NCBI GenBank assembly: GCA_021816775.1
Contig: JAKAXA010000033.1
Span: 1-37,761 of the forward strand
Source: Pseudomonadota bacterium
Lineage (GTDB): Bacteria; Pseudomonadota; Gammaproteobacteria; Steroidobacterales; Steroidobacteraceae
Direction: 5' to 3'
Length of the DNA stretch: 37,761 nt
Shown here: one piece after another, positions 7,572 to 19,737 of the stretch
How positions within the stretch are numbered: the first letter of the stretch is position 1
Layout: each line of letters begins with the position of its first letter
Position numbers and translations under genes: made by a program
Notes under the pieces: generated by a model
Seen by the model: only the letters and a program-made list of their open reading frames with translations
The model's database searches: none
What the model was told of the DNA's origin: nothing

Positions 7572-7832
7572 TCACCTCTTGCGCCGCGCGGCCCCGGAGC
7601 CGTCCTCGGCTCCATCGCCGATGTCATAGTCTTCAAAGTCGCTGGTGAGCTCGGCGGTGTGCTTCTCCTCGAACAGCCGCTCGAGCCGCCGCCAGGCCGG
7701 ATCGCCGGCCTTGGGGGCGCGATGCTTGGCGAGATCGAGATCCTTGATGACCTGATCGAGGTCGACGTCGGCCTCTTCGACTTCAGGCTCCTCTTCGTCC
7801 TCAAACTCTTCCGATTCGGATTTCTCGCTCAT
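7572..7832 (-). CDS. Small acidic protein of unknown function
   Basis: Predicted 86 residues. The first 30 are almost all Glu, Asp and Ser (MSEKSESEEFEDEEEPEVEE and on), then comes AWRRLERLFEEKHTAELTSDF and an acidic DFEDYDIGD, ending in RRKR. The arrangement of a basic WRRLE helix followed by an acidic DFEDYD end resembles small gammaproteobacterial proteins of the PA3496 group, but the match is weak and I assign no function. The codon usage is normal for the region. It is convergent with dnaE2 and lies 74 bases beyond gspF on the same strand, so it could be co-transcribed with the secretion genes. Confidence 0.7.
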   Translation of the reverse strand: MSEKSESEEFEDEEEPEVEEADVDLDQVIKDLDLAKHRAPKAGDPAWRRLERLFEEKHTAELTSDFEDYDIGDGAEDGSGAARRKR

Positions 7833-7906
7833 GTGACACGCTGGGCTCCCGCTCCGGGAGGGTGCGCAGAATTAAATCACAAGCCGCGCCGAGCGCAACG
7901 GTGCCG

Positions 7907-9121
7907 TTAGTGAATCAGATCATCCAAACGGAAGATCGGCAGGAGCATTGCAAAAACAATGCCCATGACGAACAGTCCCATGATCACGATGAGCAGTGGG
8001 CCGAGCAGGCCGACCATCGCCGCCATGATCGCGTCGAGCTCGCGCTCCTGGCTGACGGCGGCCTGCGCGAGCATGGCATCGAGCTCCCCGCTCGACTCCC
8101 CGCTCGAGATCAGGTGGATGGTCATGGGCGGGAACAGCTTGCTCACCCCGAGCGAGCGCCCGATGGGCGCCCCTTCGCGCACCCGCTCGGCCGCCTCCAG
8201 CACCGCATCGCGCATCGGCAGGCTCGTCACCACCTCACCGGCGATGCGCAGCGCATCGAGCACCGGCACGGAGCTCATCGAGAGGATGCTGAAGGTGCGC
8301 GTGAAGCGCGCGGTATTGAAGCCGCGCACCAGCTTGCCGGCGAGCGGCATGCGCAGCACCAGGTGATGGAAGCGCCGGCGCGCGGCGGGGTTGCGCAGCC
8401 AGCGCCGCACGAGCACGACGGTCACTACCGTCCCGAGCACGAGCCAGATGCCGTTGACGCGCAGGAAGTGGCTGGTGCCGATCAGGATGCGGGTGATGAG
8501 CGGCAGTTTCGCCTTGCTCGCCTGGAATACCGAGATCACCTTGGGCACGACGTAGACCATCAGTGCCGCGACGATGAGAAAGCACATCACCGTGAGCACG
8601 ATCGGGTAGAGCATCGCGGCGAGAATCTTCTGGCGGATCTCCTCGCGGCTCTCGGTGTAATCGGCGAGCCGCTCGAGCACGGTGTCGAGGTGCCCGGCCT
8701 GCTCGCCGGCGGCCACCGTGGCGCGGTAGATCTCCGGGAACACGCGCGGAAACTCCGCCAGGCCGTCGGCGAGGGTATGACCCTCCATGACCCGCGAGCG
8801 CACGCCGAGCAGGATGCTCTGCACGCGCGGCTTCTCGGTCTGCTGCGAGACGGCAAGGAGCGACTCCTCGAGGGGGAGCCCCGCGTGCACGAGGGTGGCG
8901 AGCTGGCGGGTGAGCAGAGTCACGTCCGCCGCGGAGACGCGCCGCAGCGACCCGAAGGATCGCTGGCGTCCGGCCTCGCGCTCGGAGACTTCGTTGACGG
9001 TCACCGGCAGCAGCTGCCGCTCGCGCAGCTGCTGGCGAATGTGCCGCGGCGTGTCGCCCTCCAGGATGCCCTTGCGCTCCTTGCCGCCGGCATCGAGCGC
9101 GGTGTACTCGAAGGCGCCCAC
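7907..9121 (-). CDS. gspF: GspF, inner-membrane platform protein of type II secretion
   Basis: Predicted 404 residues starting at a GTG one base after the gspE stop; this gives the normal family start (M/V)GAFEYTALDAGGKERKG. Two cytoplasmic GspF domains (about 65-190 and 270-395) flank membrane segments at roughly 168-192, 222-238 and 370-395. Conserved motifs include LTRQLATLVHAGLPLEESL in the first domain and HLISSGESSGELD in the second. In the family, GspF is the central inner-membrane protein that couples the GspE ATPase to pseudopilus assembly. It is the last of the gspCDEF run. The pseudopilin gene gspG, which often follows, is not downstream here. Confidence 0.93.
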   Translation of the reverse strand: MGAFEYTALDAGGKERKGILEGDTPRHIRQQLRERQLLPVTVNEVSEREAGRQRSFGSLRRVSAADVTLLTRQLATLVHAGLPLEESLLAVSQQTEKPRVQSILLGVRSRVMEGHTLADGLAEFPRVFPEIYRATVAAGEQAGHLDTVLERLADYTESREEIRQKILAAMLYPIVLTVMCFLIVAALMVYVVPKVISVFQASKAKLPLITRILIGTSHFLRVNGIWLVLGTVVTVVLVRRWLRNPAARRRFHHLVLRMPLAGKLVRGFNTARFTRTFSILSMSSVPVLDALRIAGEVVTSLPMRDAVLEAAERVREGAPIGRSLGVSKLFPPMTIHLISSGESSGELDAMLAQAAVSQERELDAIMAAMVGLLGPLLIVIMGLFVMGIVFAMLLPIFRLDDLIH

Positions 9122-9122
9122 G

Positions 9123-10628
9123 TCAGTCTTCCCGGGTGACCCGCAACACTTCCTCCAGCGTGGTCTCCCCGCGCAGCACTCGGGCGCGGCCGTGATCACG
9201 GATCGAGGGGGTGCTGTGGCGGGCGTGCCGCTCGATCTGCTGCTCGCTCGCCCCGTCGTGGATCATGGTGCGCATCGTGTCATCGACCATGATCAGCTCG
9301 TAGATGCCCGAGCGGCCGCGGTAGCCGCCCATGGCGTCATCGCCCGGGCGGTACAGTGTCGGGGCGGGCCCCCCCGGGGCCAGGTTGAGCAGCCGCCGCT
9401 CGGCCTCCCCGGCGGTGAAGGGCCGCTTGGTCTCGGGGTTGAGCACCCGCACCAGGCGCTGGGCCAGCACGCCGATCAGGCTCGAGGAGAGCAGGAACGG
9501 CTCGATGCCCATGTCGCGCAGCCGGGTGACCGCGCCGGCGGCGGTGTTGGTGTGCAGCGTGGAGAGCACCAGGTGCCCGGTGAGGCTCGCCTGCACGGCG
9601 ATCTGCGCGGTCTCGAGGTCGCGGATCTCGCCGATCATGACCACATCCGGGTCCTGGCGCAGGATCGCGCGCAGGCCGCGCGCGAAGGTCATCTCCACCT
9701 TGGTGTTGACCTGGGTCTGGCCGATGCCGTCGATGTAGTACTCGATCGGGTCCTCCACGGTCATGATGTTGCTGGAGTTGTCGTTCAGCCGCTCGAGCGC
9801 CGCGTACAGGGTGGTGGTCTTGCCCGAGCCGGTCGGGCCCGTCACCAGCAGGATCCCGTGCGGCTTGTGGATGAGTTCATCGATCCGCTGCTCGGTCGCC
9901 GGGTCCATGCCGAGGGCGTGCAAGTCGAGCCGGCCGGCCTGCTTGTCGAGCATACGCAGCACCACGCGCTCGCCGTAGCCGGCCGGAATGGTCGACACGC
10001 GCACGTCCACGGCGCGGCCGGCAATGCGCAGCCCGATCCGTCCGTCCTGCGGCAGGCGCTTCTCGGCGATGTCGAGCTTGGACATGACCTTGATGCGCGA
10101 GACCACCAGCGGCGCGACCGCGCGCCTGGACTGCAGCACCTCGCGCAGCACCCCGTCGACGCGAAAGCGCACCACCAGGCGGTTCTCGAACGTCTCGATG
10201 TGGATATCCGAGGCGTTTTCCTTCACCGCCTGGGTGAGCACGGCGTTGATCAGGCGGATGATGGGCGCATCATCGTCGCTGTCGAGCAGGTCCGCCTGCT
10301 CGGGCAGCTCCTGGGCGAGGTGGGCGAGATCCTCGGTCTCGCCGAGCCCCTCCACCGCCTGTATCGTATCGGAGCCGGCCTCGTAGACCTGCTGCAGCAG
10401 ACGATCGAACTCCTCTGCCGAGACCCGCGCGACCCGTATGGGGCGCCCCAGGACTCGGCGCGCTTCGGCAAGGCCGAGCGGGGAGGCCCGCTCGCGGCAG
10501 ACGCACTCGGCGCTGTCCTCGCTGAGGCTCTTCACCAGCACGCCGTGGCGCTTCGCGAAGGCGAAGGGCAGCCGCGGGTCGCCGGCCGCGATGCGGCTCT
10601 TCATCTCGAGGGGACGTGGCTCGCTCAC
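9123..10628 (-). CDS. gspE: GspE, assembly ATPase of type II secretion (lacks the cysteine motif)
   Basis: Predicted 501 residues from a GTG that overlaps the gspD stop as GTGA, like the gspC/gspD junction; an in-frame ATG at 10604 would remove eight residues. The N-terminal domain (about 10-110) is followed by the secretion ATPase core: Walker A GPTGSGKT (264-271), the Asp box after it (MTVEDPIEY), Walker [13 protein letters not shown] and the His box LSTLHTNTA. It is a cytoplasmic hexamer that drives the pseudopilus. GspE proteins usually carry two CxxC pairs binding zinc in the C-terminal part. Here the matching places read [10 protein letters not shown] and [15 protein letters not shown], so no cysteine remains and the loop is shorter. 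No stop or frameshift is visible, so I treat it as functional but atypical. Confidence 0.92.
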   Translation of the reverse strand: MSEPRPLEMKSRIAAGDPRLPFAFAKRHGVLVKSLSEDSAECVCRERASPLGLAEARRVLGRPIRVARVSAEEFDRLLQQVYEAGSDTIQAVEGLGETEDLAHLAQELPEQADLLDSDDDAPIIRLINAVLTQAVKENASDIHIETFENRLVVRFRVDGVLREVLQSRRAVAPLVVSRIKVMSKLDIAEKRLPQDGRIGLRIAGRAVDVRVSTIPAGYGERVVLRMLDKQAGRLDLHALGMDPATEQRIDELIHKPHGILLVTGPTGSGKTTTLYAALERLNDNSSNIMTVEDPIEYYIDGIGQTQVNTKVEMTFARGLRAILRQDPDVVMIGEIRDLETAQIAVQASLTGHLVLSTLHTNTAAGAVTRLRDMGIEPFLLSSSLIGVLAQRLVRVLNPETKRPFTAGEAERRLLNLAPGGPAPTLYRPGDDAMGGYRGRSGIYELIMVDDTMRTMIHDGASEQQIERHARHSTPSIRDHGRARVLRGETTLEEVLRVTRED

Positions 10629-12676
10629 GGCTGGGGTGGACTCGCGGGGGCGGCCTTGGGGGGCTGTCCGGGCGCGCCGCCCGGGCTCGTCGCGGCAGGG
10701 ACCGCATCCGGCGCCTGTCCCGCGGCGCCGTTCGCGGGCGGCGGCAGGCTCGGCCGCGGCTCTCCGTAGAGCAGCGGCGGGAATTGCGGCTGCGGCAGGC
10801 TGCTTTCCTGCTGCAGCATGTAGCGGTAGTTGATGCCGCTCTGGCTGGCCGCCTCGCTCTGGTTGCGCAGGATCGTCGGCTTGATGAAGATCATCAGGTT
10901 GCTGCGCGAGGCCTGGTCGTTGCGCGACTTGAACAGCCACCCGAGGATGGGAATGTCGCCGATGTAGGGCATGCTGCTGTGGTTGCGGCTTTGGGAGTTC
11001 TCGATCAGGCCGCCGAGCACCACGATGCCCTTGTTCTGGATCAGCACGTTGGTGGTGATACTGCGCTTTTGCGTGGTCGGATCGACCGTGGAGACCGACG
11101 TCGGCAGCACGCTCGAGCTCTCCACCGAGATCTTGAGCATCACCGAGTTGCCGGTCGCGGAAATCGTCGGCGTCACCTTCAGGATCGTGCCGACCTCCTC
11201 GCGCTGCACGGTCTGGAACGGGGTCACGGTGCCGCTGGTGACGGTCGAGGCATTGGTGTACTGGCCGGTCACGAACGGCACCTCATCGACCGACTTCAGC
11301 ACCGCCTGCTGGTTGTCCATCGTGACCGCGGACGGGGTGGCCACGATGTTGGTGTTGTCGTTGCCGCGCAGCGCCCGGATCATGGCCGCGAAGGACACCC
11401 CGCCGGCGGAGACCGTGCCCACGCCGATGGTGGTGCCCTCGAGAAGCGAGGTGGTCAGACTCGCCGGGTTCTTCGCCGCATCGACCAGATCGATGATGCT
11501 CGTGCCGCCGACCGGCTCGACGAACCCGCCGAGGGGCAGCTTGTCGACCTGCGAGTAGGCGGCCCAGTTGACCCCGAGAGCGTCGGTCTTGTTGACGTCC
11601 ACCTCGGCGATGATCGCCTGCACCAGCACCTGCGGGCGGCGGATGTCGAGCTGCGCAACGATGTGCAGGATGGTGCGCATCACCTTCGGCGGGGCGGTGA
11701 TTACGAGCGCGTTGTTCTGCGTGTCGGCCCACACCAGAGCGTTCTTCTCCGCCGCCGCCTGCGCGGCGCCCTTGACGTTGCTGGCGGTCGCGATCTGCGC
11801 CAGCTCCTCCATCTGCTGCTTGAGCTTCGGCGCGAGCTCCTTGGCGCTGGCGTAATGCAGATACACCACGCGGGTGTTGCCGCCGGCGGCCGTCGGGGTG
11901 TCGAGCTCCGCCACGAGCGCCCGGATGCGCAGCCGCTCGGCCGGATCGCCGCTGATCAGCACGCTGTTGGTGCGCTCATCGGCCACCACCTTGAAGGTGC
12001 GGCCCATCTGCGCGGCGGCCTGCCCCTGGTAGAGCTGGTCGATCACCTGCACCACCTGCGTGGCCGAGGCGTTGTGCAGCGGCATCACATCGACGTCCTG
12101 GTTGCCGACGCGGTCGATGCGGCGGACGATGCGCATGATGCGGTTAACGTTGCTCGCGCGGTCCGAGACGATGAGGATGTTCGAGGGCGGATAGGCCGCG
12201 AGGTGGCCCCACTCGGGCACGAGCGGACGCAGGATCGGCACGAGCTCGGCGGCGCTGACGTTCTTGACCGGGATCACCTGGGTGACGATCTCATCGGAGG
12301 TCGGGCTGATGAATTTCGGCAGGGTGTTGCCGGTCATGACCCGCTCATCGGCGGTCGGCACGATCTTGACGATATCGTGGCCCGAGGGCACCGCGATGTA
12401 GCCGTAGACTTCGAGGATCGAGAGAAACGCCTGGTAGAAGGCCGCCGGCGTGAGCGGCGTCGAGGAGTACATCGTGACCTGGGCGTTGACGCGCGGGTCG
12501 AGGATGAAGTTCTTGCCGGTCGCGGCGCTGACCGCCTGGATGATCTGGCGGATGTTCGCGTCCTTGAAGTTCGGCGTGATGCTCGCGACGGCGGCGCTCG
12601 CCTGATGGGCGAGCGCCGCGAGCGCGAGCAGGCAGAGCACGAACCAGCGCAGGCCTTTCACAAGGAGGTTCCTCAC
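10625..12676 (-). CDS. gspD: GspD, outer-membrane secretin of type II secretion
   Basis: Predicted 683 residues. The GTG start overlaps the gspC stop (GTGA). A signal peptide of about 28 residues ([13 protein letters not shown]) precedes the N0 domain ([20 protein letters not shown]) and several KH-like N domains with repeats such as [10 protein letters not shown] and [16 protein letters not shown]. The secretin domain has the signature [10 protein letters not shown] and ends with [20 protein letters not shown] and [12 protein letters not shown] proline- and alanine-rich tail of about 50 residues follows. The family forms the dodeca- to pentadecameric gated outer-membrane channel. A missing pilotin would need another gene. 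Codon use and GC content match its neighbours. Confidence 0.94.
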   Translation of the reverse strand: MRNLLVKGLRWFVLCLLALAALAHQASAAVASITPNFKDANIRQIIQAVSAATGKNFILDPRVNAQVTMYSSTPLTPAAFYQAFLSILEVYGYIAVPSGHDIVKIVPTADERVMTGNTLPKFISPTSDEIVTQVIPVKNVSAAELVPILRPLVPEWGHLAAYPPSNILIVSDRASNVNRIMRIVRRIDRVGNQDVDVMPLHNASATQVVQVIDQLYQGQAAAQMGRTFKVVADERTNSVLISGDPAERLRIRALVAELDTPTAAGGNTRVVYLHYASAKELAPKLKQQMEELAQIATASNVKGAAQAAAEKNALVWADTQNNALVITAPPKVMRTILHIVAQLDIRRPQVLVQAIIAEVDVNKTDALGVNWAAYSQVDKLPLGGFVEPVGGTSIIDLVDAAKNPASLTTSLLEGTTIGVGTVSAGGVSFAAMIRALRGNDNTNIVATPSAVTMDNQQAVLKSVDEVPFVTGQYTNASTVTSGTVTPFQTVQREEVGTILKVTPTISATGNSVMLKISVESSSVLPTSVSTVDPTTQKRSITTNVLIQNKGIVVLGGLIENSQSRNHSSMPYIGDIPILGWLFKSRNDQASRSNLMIFIKPTILRNQSEAASQSGINYRYMLQQESSLPQPQFPPLLYGEPRPSLPPPANGAAGQAPDAVPAATSPGGAPGQPPKAAPASPPQP

Positions 12677-13653
12677 CGGGGCGGCGGGGGCGCGTGCGGC
12701 GCGTTGCCGAACGGCACCGCGGTGGGGCCGCCCGCAGGGGCGGGGGAGCTTGCCTGCGCCCGCGTGACGGACCGGGCGGCCTGCTCGACCTGCGCCAGAT
12801 TGAGCGTGAGGATGCGCTGCTGCCCGTTGCGCAGCACGGTCACGGTCGCCTCGCTCGAGGAATCGAGGGTATTGAGAATCTGCTGGTCCTGGGCCGGGTC
12901 GTTGAGCGGCGCGCCGTTGATGTCGAGCACCAGGTCGCCGGACTTCAGCCCCAGGCTATGGAAGGCCTGCGCATCGCTGCCGGGGTAGACGCGGTAGCCG
13001 ATCTGATGGTCACCGGAGAAGACCGGCTCGGGCCGCAGCAGCTGCGCGAGGATGCCCGGCCGGCGCGCCACGAGCGAGCGCATGCGGGCCACAAACTGCG
13101 GCGCGCTGGTCTCGGTCGGGGGCAGCGCCGCCGCGCTCGGCGGCGCTGCCCCCGGGGGCGCCTGCTGCGGCAAGGCAAGCGATCGAATCGCGCCGTCGTG
13201 GCGCAGCAGCACCTTGCGGGGCAGCACGGCATCGAGCGTCGCGCCGCCCGGGATGCTGTCGCCCACGGCGTACACCCTGGCGCTCTGGGCGTTCGGCCCG
13301 AGGATGGCGAGGCCCTGGGACGGATCCCGCGCCGCGAGCACGCCCGTCAGCACCAGCGGCAATCGGGTGCTCGGCGCATCCCGCCCGCCGGTCTCGGCCG
13401 ACTGCGGGGCCACACCGAACAGGTGTGCAGCGGCGATGCTCGCCACGTCCGGTCCGCTCTCGTGCGGCTGCCAGGCCGCGAGCGGCGGGGGCGGCAGGGC
13501 GCTGCCGCCGGCGAGGTCGGTCACGAGCAGCGCCGTCTGCACGGCGAGCGCGAGCGCCAGAATGCCCACGACCACCCCCGGGCCCCGATTGGCGATCAGG
13601 GCGCGCCAGGGATCACTGGGGCGGAATCCTTCAAGCCAGGACGCGGTGCTCAT
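12673..13653 (-). CDS. gspC: GspC, inner-membrane clamp protein of type II secretion
   Basis: Predicted 326 residues from the ATG at 13653 ([12 protein letters not shown]). One membrane segment (about 26-46, [18 protein letters not shown]) is followed by a proline-rich stretch and the HR domain (about 75-155: [53 protein letters not shown]). The last part is a PDZ-like domain ([33 protein letters not shown]). GspC connects the inner-membrane platform to the secretin and helps choose substrates. The ATG lacks a strong ribosome site; a longer frame runs to 13728, but the family start pattern fits 13653. It heads the operon and is divergent from clpS, with 201 bases between. Confidence 0.88.
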   Translation of the reverse strand: MSTASWLEGFRPSDPWRALIANRGPGVVVGILALALAVQTALLVTDLAGGSALPPPPLAAWQPHESGPDVASIAAAHLFGVAPQSAETGGRDAPSTRLPLVLTGVLAARDPSQGLAILGPNAQSARVYAVGDSIPGGATLDAVLPRKVLLRHDGAIRSLALPQQAPPGAAPPSAAALPPTETSAPQFVARMRSLVARRPGILAQLLRPEPVFSGDHQIGYRVYPGSDAQAFHSLGLKSGDLVLDINGAPLNDPAQDQQILNTLDSSSEATVTVLRNGQQRILTLNLAQVEQAARSVTRAQASSPAPAGGPTAVPFGNAPHAPPPPR

Positions 13654-13854
13654 CGATGCTTCAGCCGGATCGGTAAGAATATGGAGCGTAAAATGTCCGC
13701 AACGTGCGCGGGGCACCCGATCAATCATACGGGGCTGCCGGTTCCGCTCACAAGCGCTTGTTTCTGTTTGAGAGCCCGATCACCTCTCGGCGCGTGCGGC
13801 AGGGGCGGGGGGACTGCTCTTGTGTTGCGCGGTGGCGGCCCCTATAAAGAGGCT

Positions 13855-14175
13855 ATGACCGACCCCCATCCGACCCGTCCCGATGCCGGGGTACTCGTCG
13901 AGGAGGCGCGGCCCGAGGTCAAGCCGCCGCCGCTCTTCCGGGTGGTGCTGCTCAACGACGACTACACGCCGATGGAGTTCGTGGTCGATGTTCTGGAGAA
14001 GTTCTTCAGCCTCGACCGGCCCACCGCGACGCGTATCATGCTGGAGGTGCATACCCAGGGTAAGGGTGTCTGCGGGGTGTTTACCTTCGAGATCGCCGAA
14101 ACCAAGGTCGCACAGGTCACCACTTATGCGCGTGACAATCAGCACCCGCTGATGTGCACGCTGGAAGAGGCGTGA
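13855..14175 (+). CDS. clpS: ClpS, N-degron adaptor of ClpAP
   Basis: Predicted 106 residues, the normal ClpS length. The flexible N-terminal tail (1-25) is followed by the core [17 protein letters not shown]. Asn34 and Asp35 of the NDD motif and His66 in EVHTQGKG correspond to the residues that hold the free amino group and side chain of an N-terminal Leu, Phe, Tyr or Trp. ClpS hands such proteins to ClpA. An AAAGAGG site lies just before the ATG. clpA starts 21 bases after the stop, the standard clpS-clpA operon. The aat gene on the facing strand makes ClpS substrates by adding Leu or Phe. Confidence 0.96.
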   Translation: MTDPHPTRPDAGVLVEEARPEVKPPPLFRVVLLNDDYTPMEFVVDVLEKFFSLDRPTATRIMLEVHTQGKGVCGVFTFEIAETKVAQVTTYARDNQHPLMCTLEEA

Positions 14176-14196
14176 GCGGCAAGAGGCTCGAGAAAA

Positions 14197-16458
<2,262 letters not shown>

Positions 16459-16492
16459 CGCTCAGCCGATCACGCTCGCCGCAGAGATGGCC

Positions 16493-16509
16493 GGGCGCCC
16501 TCAGCGCCC
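16493..16509. terminator. Possible small bidirectional hairpin between clpA and infA
   Basis: GGGCGC (16493-16498) and GCGCCC (16504-16509) pair around a five-base loop that contains the infA stop. There is no T-run on either side, so termination strength is doubtful. Confidence 0.3.
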
Positions 16510-16719
16510 GCGGTAGACGATGCGCCCCTTTGTCAGATCGTAGGGGGTCATCTCGACGGTGACCTGGTCACCGGTGAGAATGCGGATGTAGTTTTTGCGC
16601 ATCTTGCCTGAGATGTGCGCGGTGACCACGTGGCCGTTCTTCAGCTTCACGCGGAACGTGGTGTTGGGCAGTGTTTCCACCACCTCACCCTCCATCTGGA
16701 TGGCGTCTTCTTTGGACAT
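16501..16719 (-). CDS. infA: Translation initiation factor IF-1
   Basis: Predicted 72 residues, exactly the IF-1 length. It is a single OB-fold of the S1 type: [20 protein letters not shown], then [30 protein letters not shown] and the end [14 protein letters not shown]-1 occupies the ribosomal A site during initiation. The ATG at 16719 has AAAGGG a few bases upstream. The gene lies after aat on the same strand, with a 68-base gap that holds an inverted repeat. Confidence 0.97.
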   Translation of the reverse strand: MSKEDAIQMEGEVVETLPNTTFRVKLKNGHVVTAHISGKMRKNYIRILTGDQVTVEMTPYDLTKGRIVYRGR

Positions 16720-16745
16720 ATGGCCCTTTGAGTTGCGGGGGCGCG

Positions 16746-16778
16746 AATTGCAGCACAAATGGCCGCAGCTGTGCAATT
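16746..16778. repeat. Inverted repeat upstream of infA
   Basis: AATTGCA (16746-16752) and TGCAATT (16772-16778) form a dyad with further partial pairing inside. It sits between the aat stop and the infA start in an otherwise AT-richer gap. It could be part of the infA promoter or a weak attenuator; nothing more can be said from sequence. Confidence 0.4.
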
Positions 16779-16787
16779 TACGTCGGC

Positions 16788-17492
16788 TCAGTCCTGAGGC
16801 GCAGGCCGCTGCAGGGCAACCGCCTCGAGGTGCACCCAGCGCTCGAGCAGCGCCTGGAAGTGCCCGCGCGGGATGGCGCGCGCCCCGAGGCTCGCCAGGT
16901 GCGCCGAGGGCATCTGACAGTCGATGAGCGCGATGCCGTTGCCCGCACACATCATCACCAGCTGCGCGAGCGCCACTTTCGAGCCGTCGCGCGCGCGGCA
17001 GAACATGGATTCGCCGAAAAACACCCCGCCGAGCCGCACCCCGTAGAGTCCGCCGGCGAGCTCGCCCCGGTGCGTGACCTCGATGCTGTGAGCGAAGCCG
17101 AGCTCGTGCAGCCGCACGTAGGCGGCCCGCATCTCGGCGGTGATCCACGTGCCCGGGCTGCGCCCGCGGGGCGCGGCGCAGGCGTCGATCACGGCCTCGA
17201 ACTGCTGATCAACGGATATCTCCAAGCCTTTGTTTCTTATTGTTTTTGCAAGACTCCGGTGTAGGCGGAACTCGGCTGGAAAGAGCACCGTGCGCGGATC
17301 GGGTGACCACCACAGGACCGGCTGGCCGGGCGAGTACCAGGGAAAGATGCCGCGCCGGTAGGCCGCGAGCAGCCGCTCGCTGGAGAGGTCCCCGCCCGCG
17401 GCGAGCAGCCCCGCCGGCTCATCGAGCGCCTGCTCGAGCGGCGGAAACCACTCCTGCGACTCGTGCGCCGACAGCCAGGTGATGCGCTTCAC
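16788..17492 (-). CDS. aat: Leucyl/phenylalanyl-tRNA-protein transferase
   Basis: Predicted 234 residues from a GTG that overlaps the upstream gene stop as GTGA. Family motifs are [69 protein letters not shown] and [16 protein letters not shown]. The enzyme moves Leu or Phe from tRNA to proteins with N-terminal Lys or Arg, producing N-degrons read by ClpS. It is cytoplasmic and monomeric, with a GNAT/FemX-like fold. Bases 17211-17256 are only about 37% GC and encode rare codons (ATA, AGA, several AAA) in an otherwise very GC-rich gene, yet the frame is intact. The bpt gene, often found between aat and infA in Pseudomonas, is absent here. Confidence 0.95.
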   Translation of the reverse strand: MKRITWLSAHESQEWFPPLEQALDEPAGLLAAGGDLSSERLLAAYRRGIFPWYSPGQPVLWWSPDPRTVLFPAEFRLHRSLAKTIRNKGLEISVDQQFEAVIDACAAPRGRSPGTWITAEMRAAYVRLHELGFAHSIEVTHRGELAGGLYGVRLGGVFFGESMFCRARDGSKVALAQLVMMCAGNGIALIDCQMPSAHLASLGARAIPRGHFQALLERWVHLEAVALQRPAPQD

Positions 17493-18628
17493 GAGCTCGC
17501 CTTGCGGAACGGCACGTGCTCGCGCACCTGGCCGACGTAGCCCTCGACCCAGTCGGCCTCCCGCTCGAGGTACTCGCCGATCGCCGCCCGAAAACGCACA
17601 TCGCGGATGTCGTGCGCGGACCAGGTCAGGTGCGGCTCGAAGCCGCGGCTGACTTTGTGCTCCCCCTGGGTGCCCGGCTCGAAGCGCTCGATGCCGCGCT
17701 CGATGCAGAACTCGATCCCCTGGTGGTAGCAGGTCTCGAAGTGCAGGCTGTGGTACTCGCCCGCCGCCCCCCAGTAGCGGCCCCAGAGCGCCGCCTCGGA
17801 CCAGAAGAACACCGCCGCGGCGACCGCGTGCGCACCGTGCATCGCGATCTTCACCATCAGCGCATCGCCGAGCGTGCGGGCGATCTCGTCGAAAAAGGCG
17901 CGCGTCAGGTAGGGCTCGTGCCCATGGCGCACAAACGTCTCGCGGTGAAAGGCGTAGATCCGATCGAGGAGCCCCGCATCGAGCTCGCTGCCGAAGCGGG
18001 TGAGGAAGCGGATGCCCGCCTCGTGCACGCGGCGGCGCTCGCGGCGCGCCTTCTTGCGCTTCTCGGCGGTGAAGCTCGAGAGGTACTCATCGAAGTCGCG
18101 GTAGCCGCGGTTGCGCCAGTGGAACTGACAGTCGCGCCGCAGCAGCCAGCCCGCCTGCTCGCAGGCCGCCCGGTCCGTCTCGGTGAGAAACAGCGCGTGC
18201 GTGGAGGAGCAGCCGCGCTCGCGCGCCAGCGCGCGCAGCGCCTCGAGCAGCCGCGCGCGCACTGCGCCGGGCTGAAGATCGGCGCGCACCAGCAGGCGCG
18301 GGCCGGTGGCCGGTGTGAACGGCACCGCCACGGTGAGCTTGGGGTAGTACTCGAGTCCGTGGCGCGCGTAGGCTTCGGCCCACGCGAAATCGAACACGAA
18401 CTCGCCGAAGGAGTTGTCCTTGACGAAGGCCGCCGCGGCGCCGGCAAGCCCCGAGGCGTCACTCAGGGTGATCGGGCAGGGCAGCCAGCCGCGCGCGGGG
18501 CCCACGCACCCGCCGTGCTCGAGGGCGGCCAGGAATTCGTGGCGCAGAAAGGGCTGCTCGCGCCCGGCCAGCGCGTTCCACTGGCCCGGATCGATCTGCT
18601 CGATGCTCGAGTGGACGGCGAGCTTCAT
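17489..18628 (-). CDS. DUF482/COG3146 FemAB-GNAT-like acyltransferase
   Basis: Predicted 379 residues. Recognisable segments are QPFLRHEFLAALEHGGCVGP near the start, DFAWAEAYARHGLEYYPKL, the central NRGYRDFDEYLSSFTAEKRK followed by an Arg/Lys-rich helix, and the C-terminal HFETCYHQGIEFCIERGIER with FEPGTQGEHKVSRGFEP. This is the pattern of the DUF482 (COG3146, predicted N-acyltransferase) family, related in fold to GNAT and FemAB enzymes. The substrate is unknown. It begins 3 bases after trxB and overlaps aat by 4 bases, so trxB, this gene and aat are probably one transcript. Aat shares the same fold class, which makes a role in tRNA-dependent or N-terminal modification conceivable, but that is inference. 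Confidence 0.85.
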   Translation of the reverse strand: MKLAVHSSIEQIDPGQWNALAGREQPFLRHEFLAALEHGGCVGPARGWLPCPITLSDASGLAGAAAAFVKDNSFGEFVFDFAWAEAYARHGLEYYPKLTVAVPFTPATGPRLLVRADLQPGAVRARLLEALRALARERGCSSTHALFLTETDRAACEQAGWLLRRDCQFHWRNRGYRDFDEYLSSFTAEKRKKARRERRRVHEAGIRFLTRFGSELDAGLLDRIYAFHRETFVRHGHEPYLTRAFFDEIARTLGDALMVKIAMHGAHAVAAAVFFWSEAALWGRYWGAAGEYHSLHFETCYHQGIEFCIERGIERFEPGTQGEHKVSRGFEPHLTWSAHDIRDVRFRAAIGEYLEREADWVEGYVGQVREHVPFRKASS

Positions 18629-18631
18629 TCG

Positions 18632-19672
<1,041 letters not shown>

Positions 19673-19737
19673 TCATAGTACCAAGGGTGGGGCGGCGGGA
19701 CCTGCGCTAAAATTGCGCCACAGTAAGATCCGAGATC

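Noticed and set aside
13843..13848. TATAAA just before clpS as a -10 promoter element
   Set aside because: It ends only six bases before the start codon and overlaps the AAAGAGG ribosome site, so it is too close to act as a -10 element for a led transcript.
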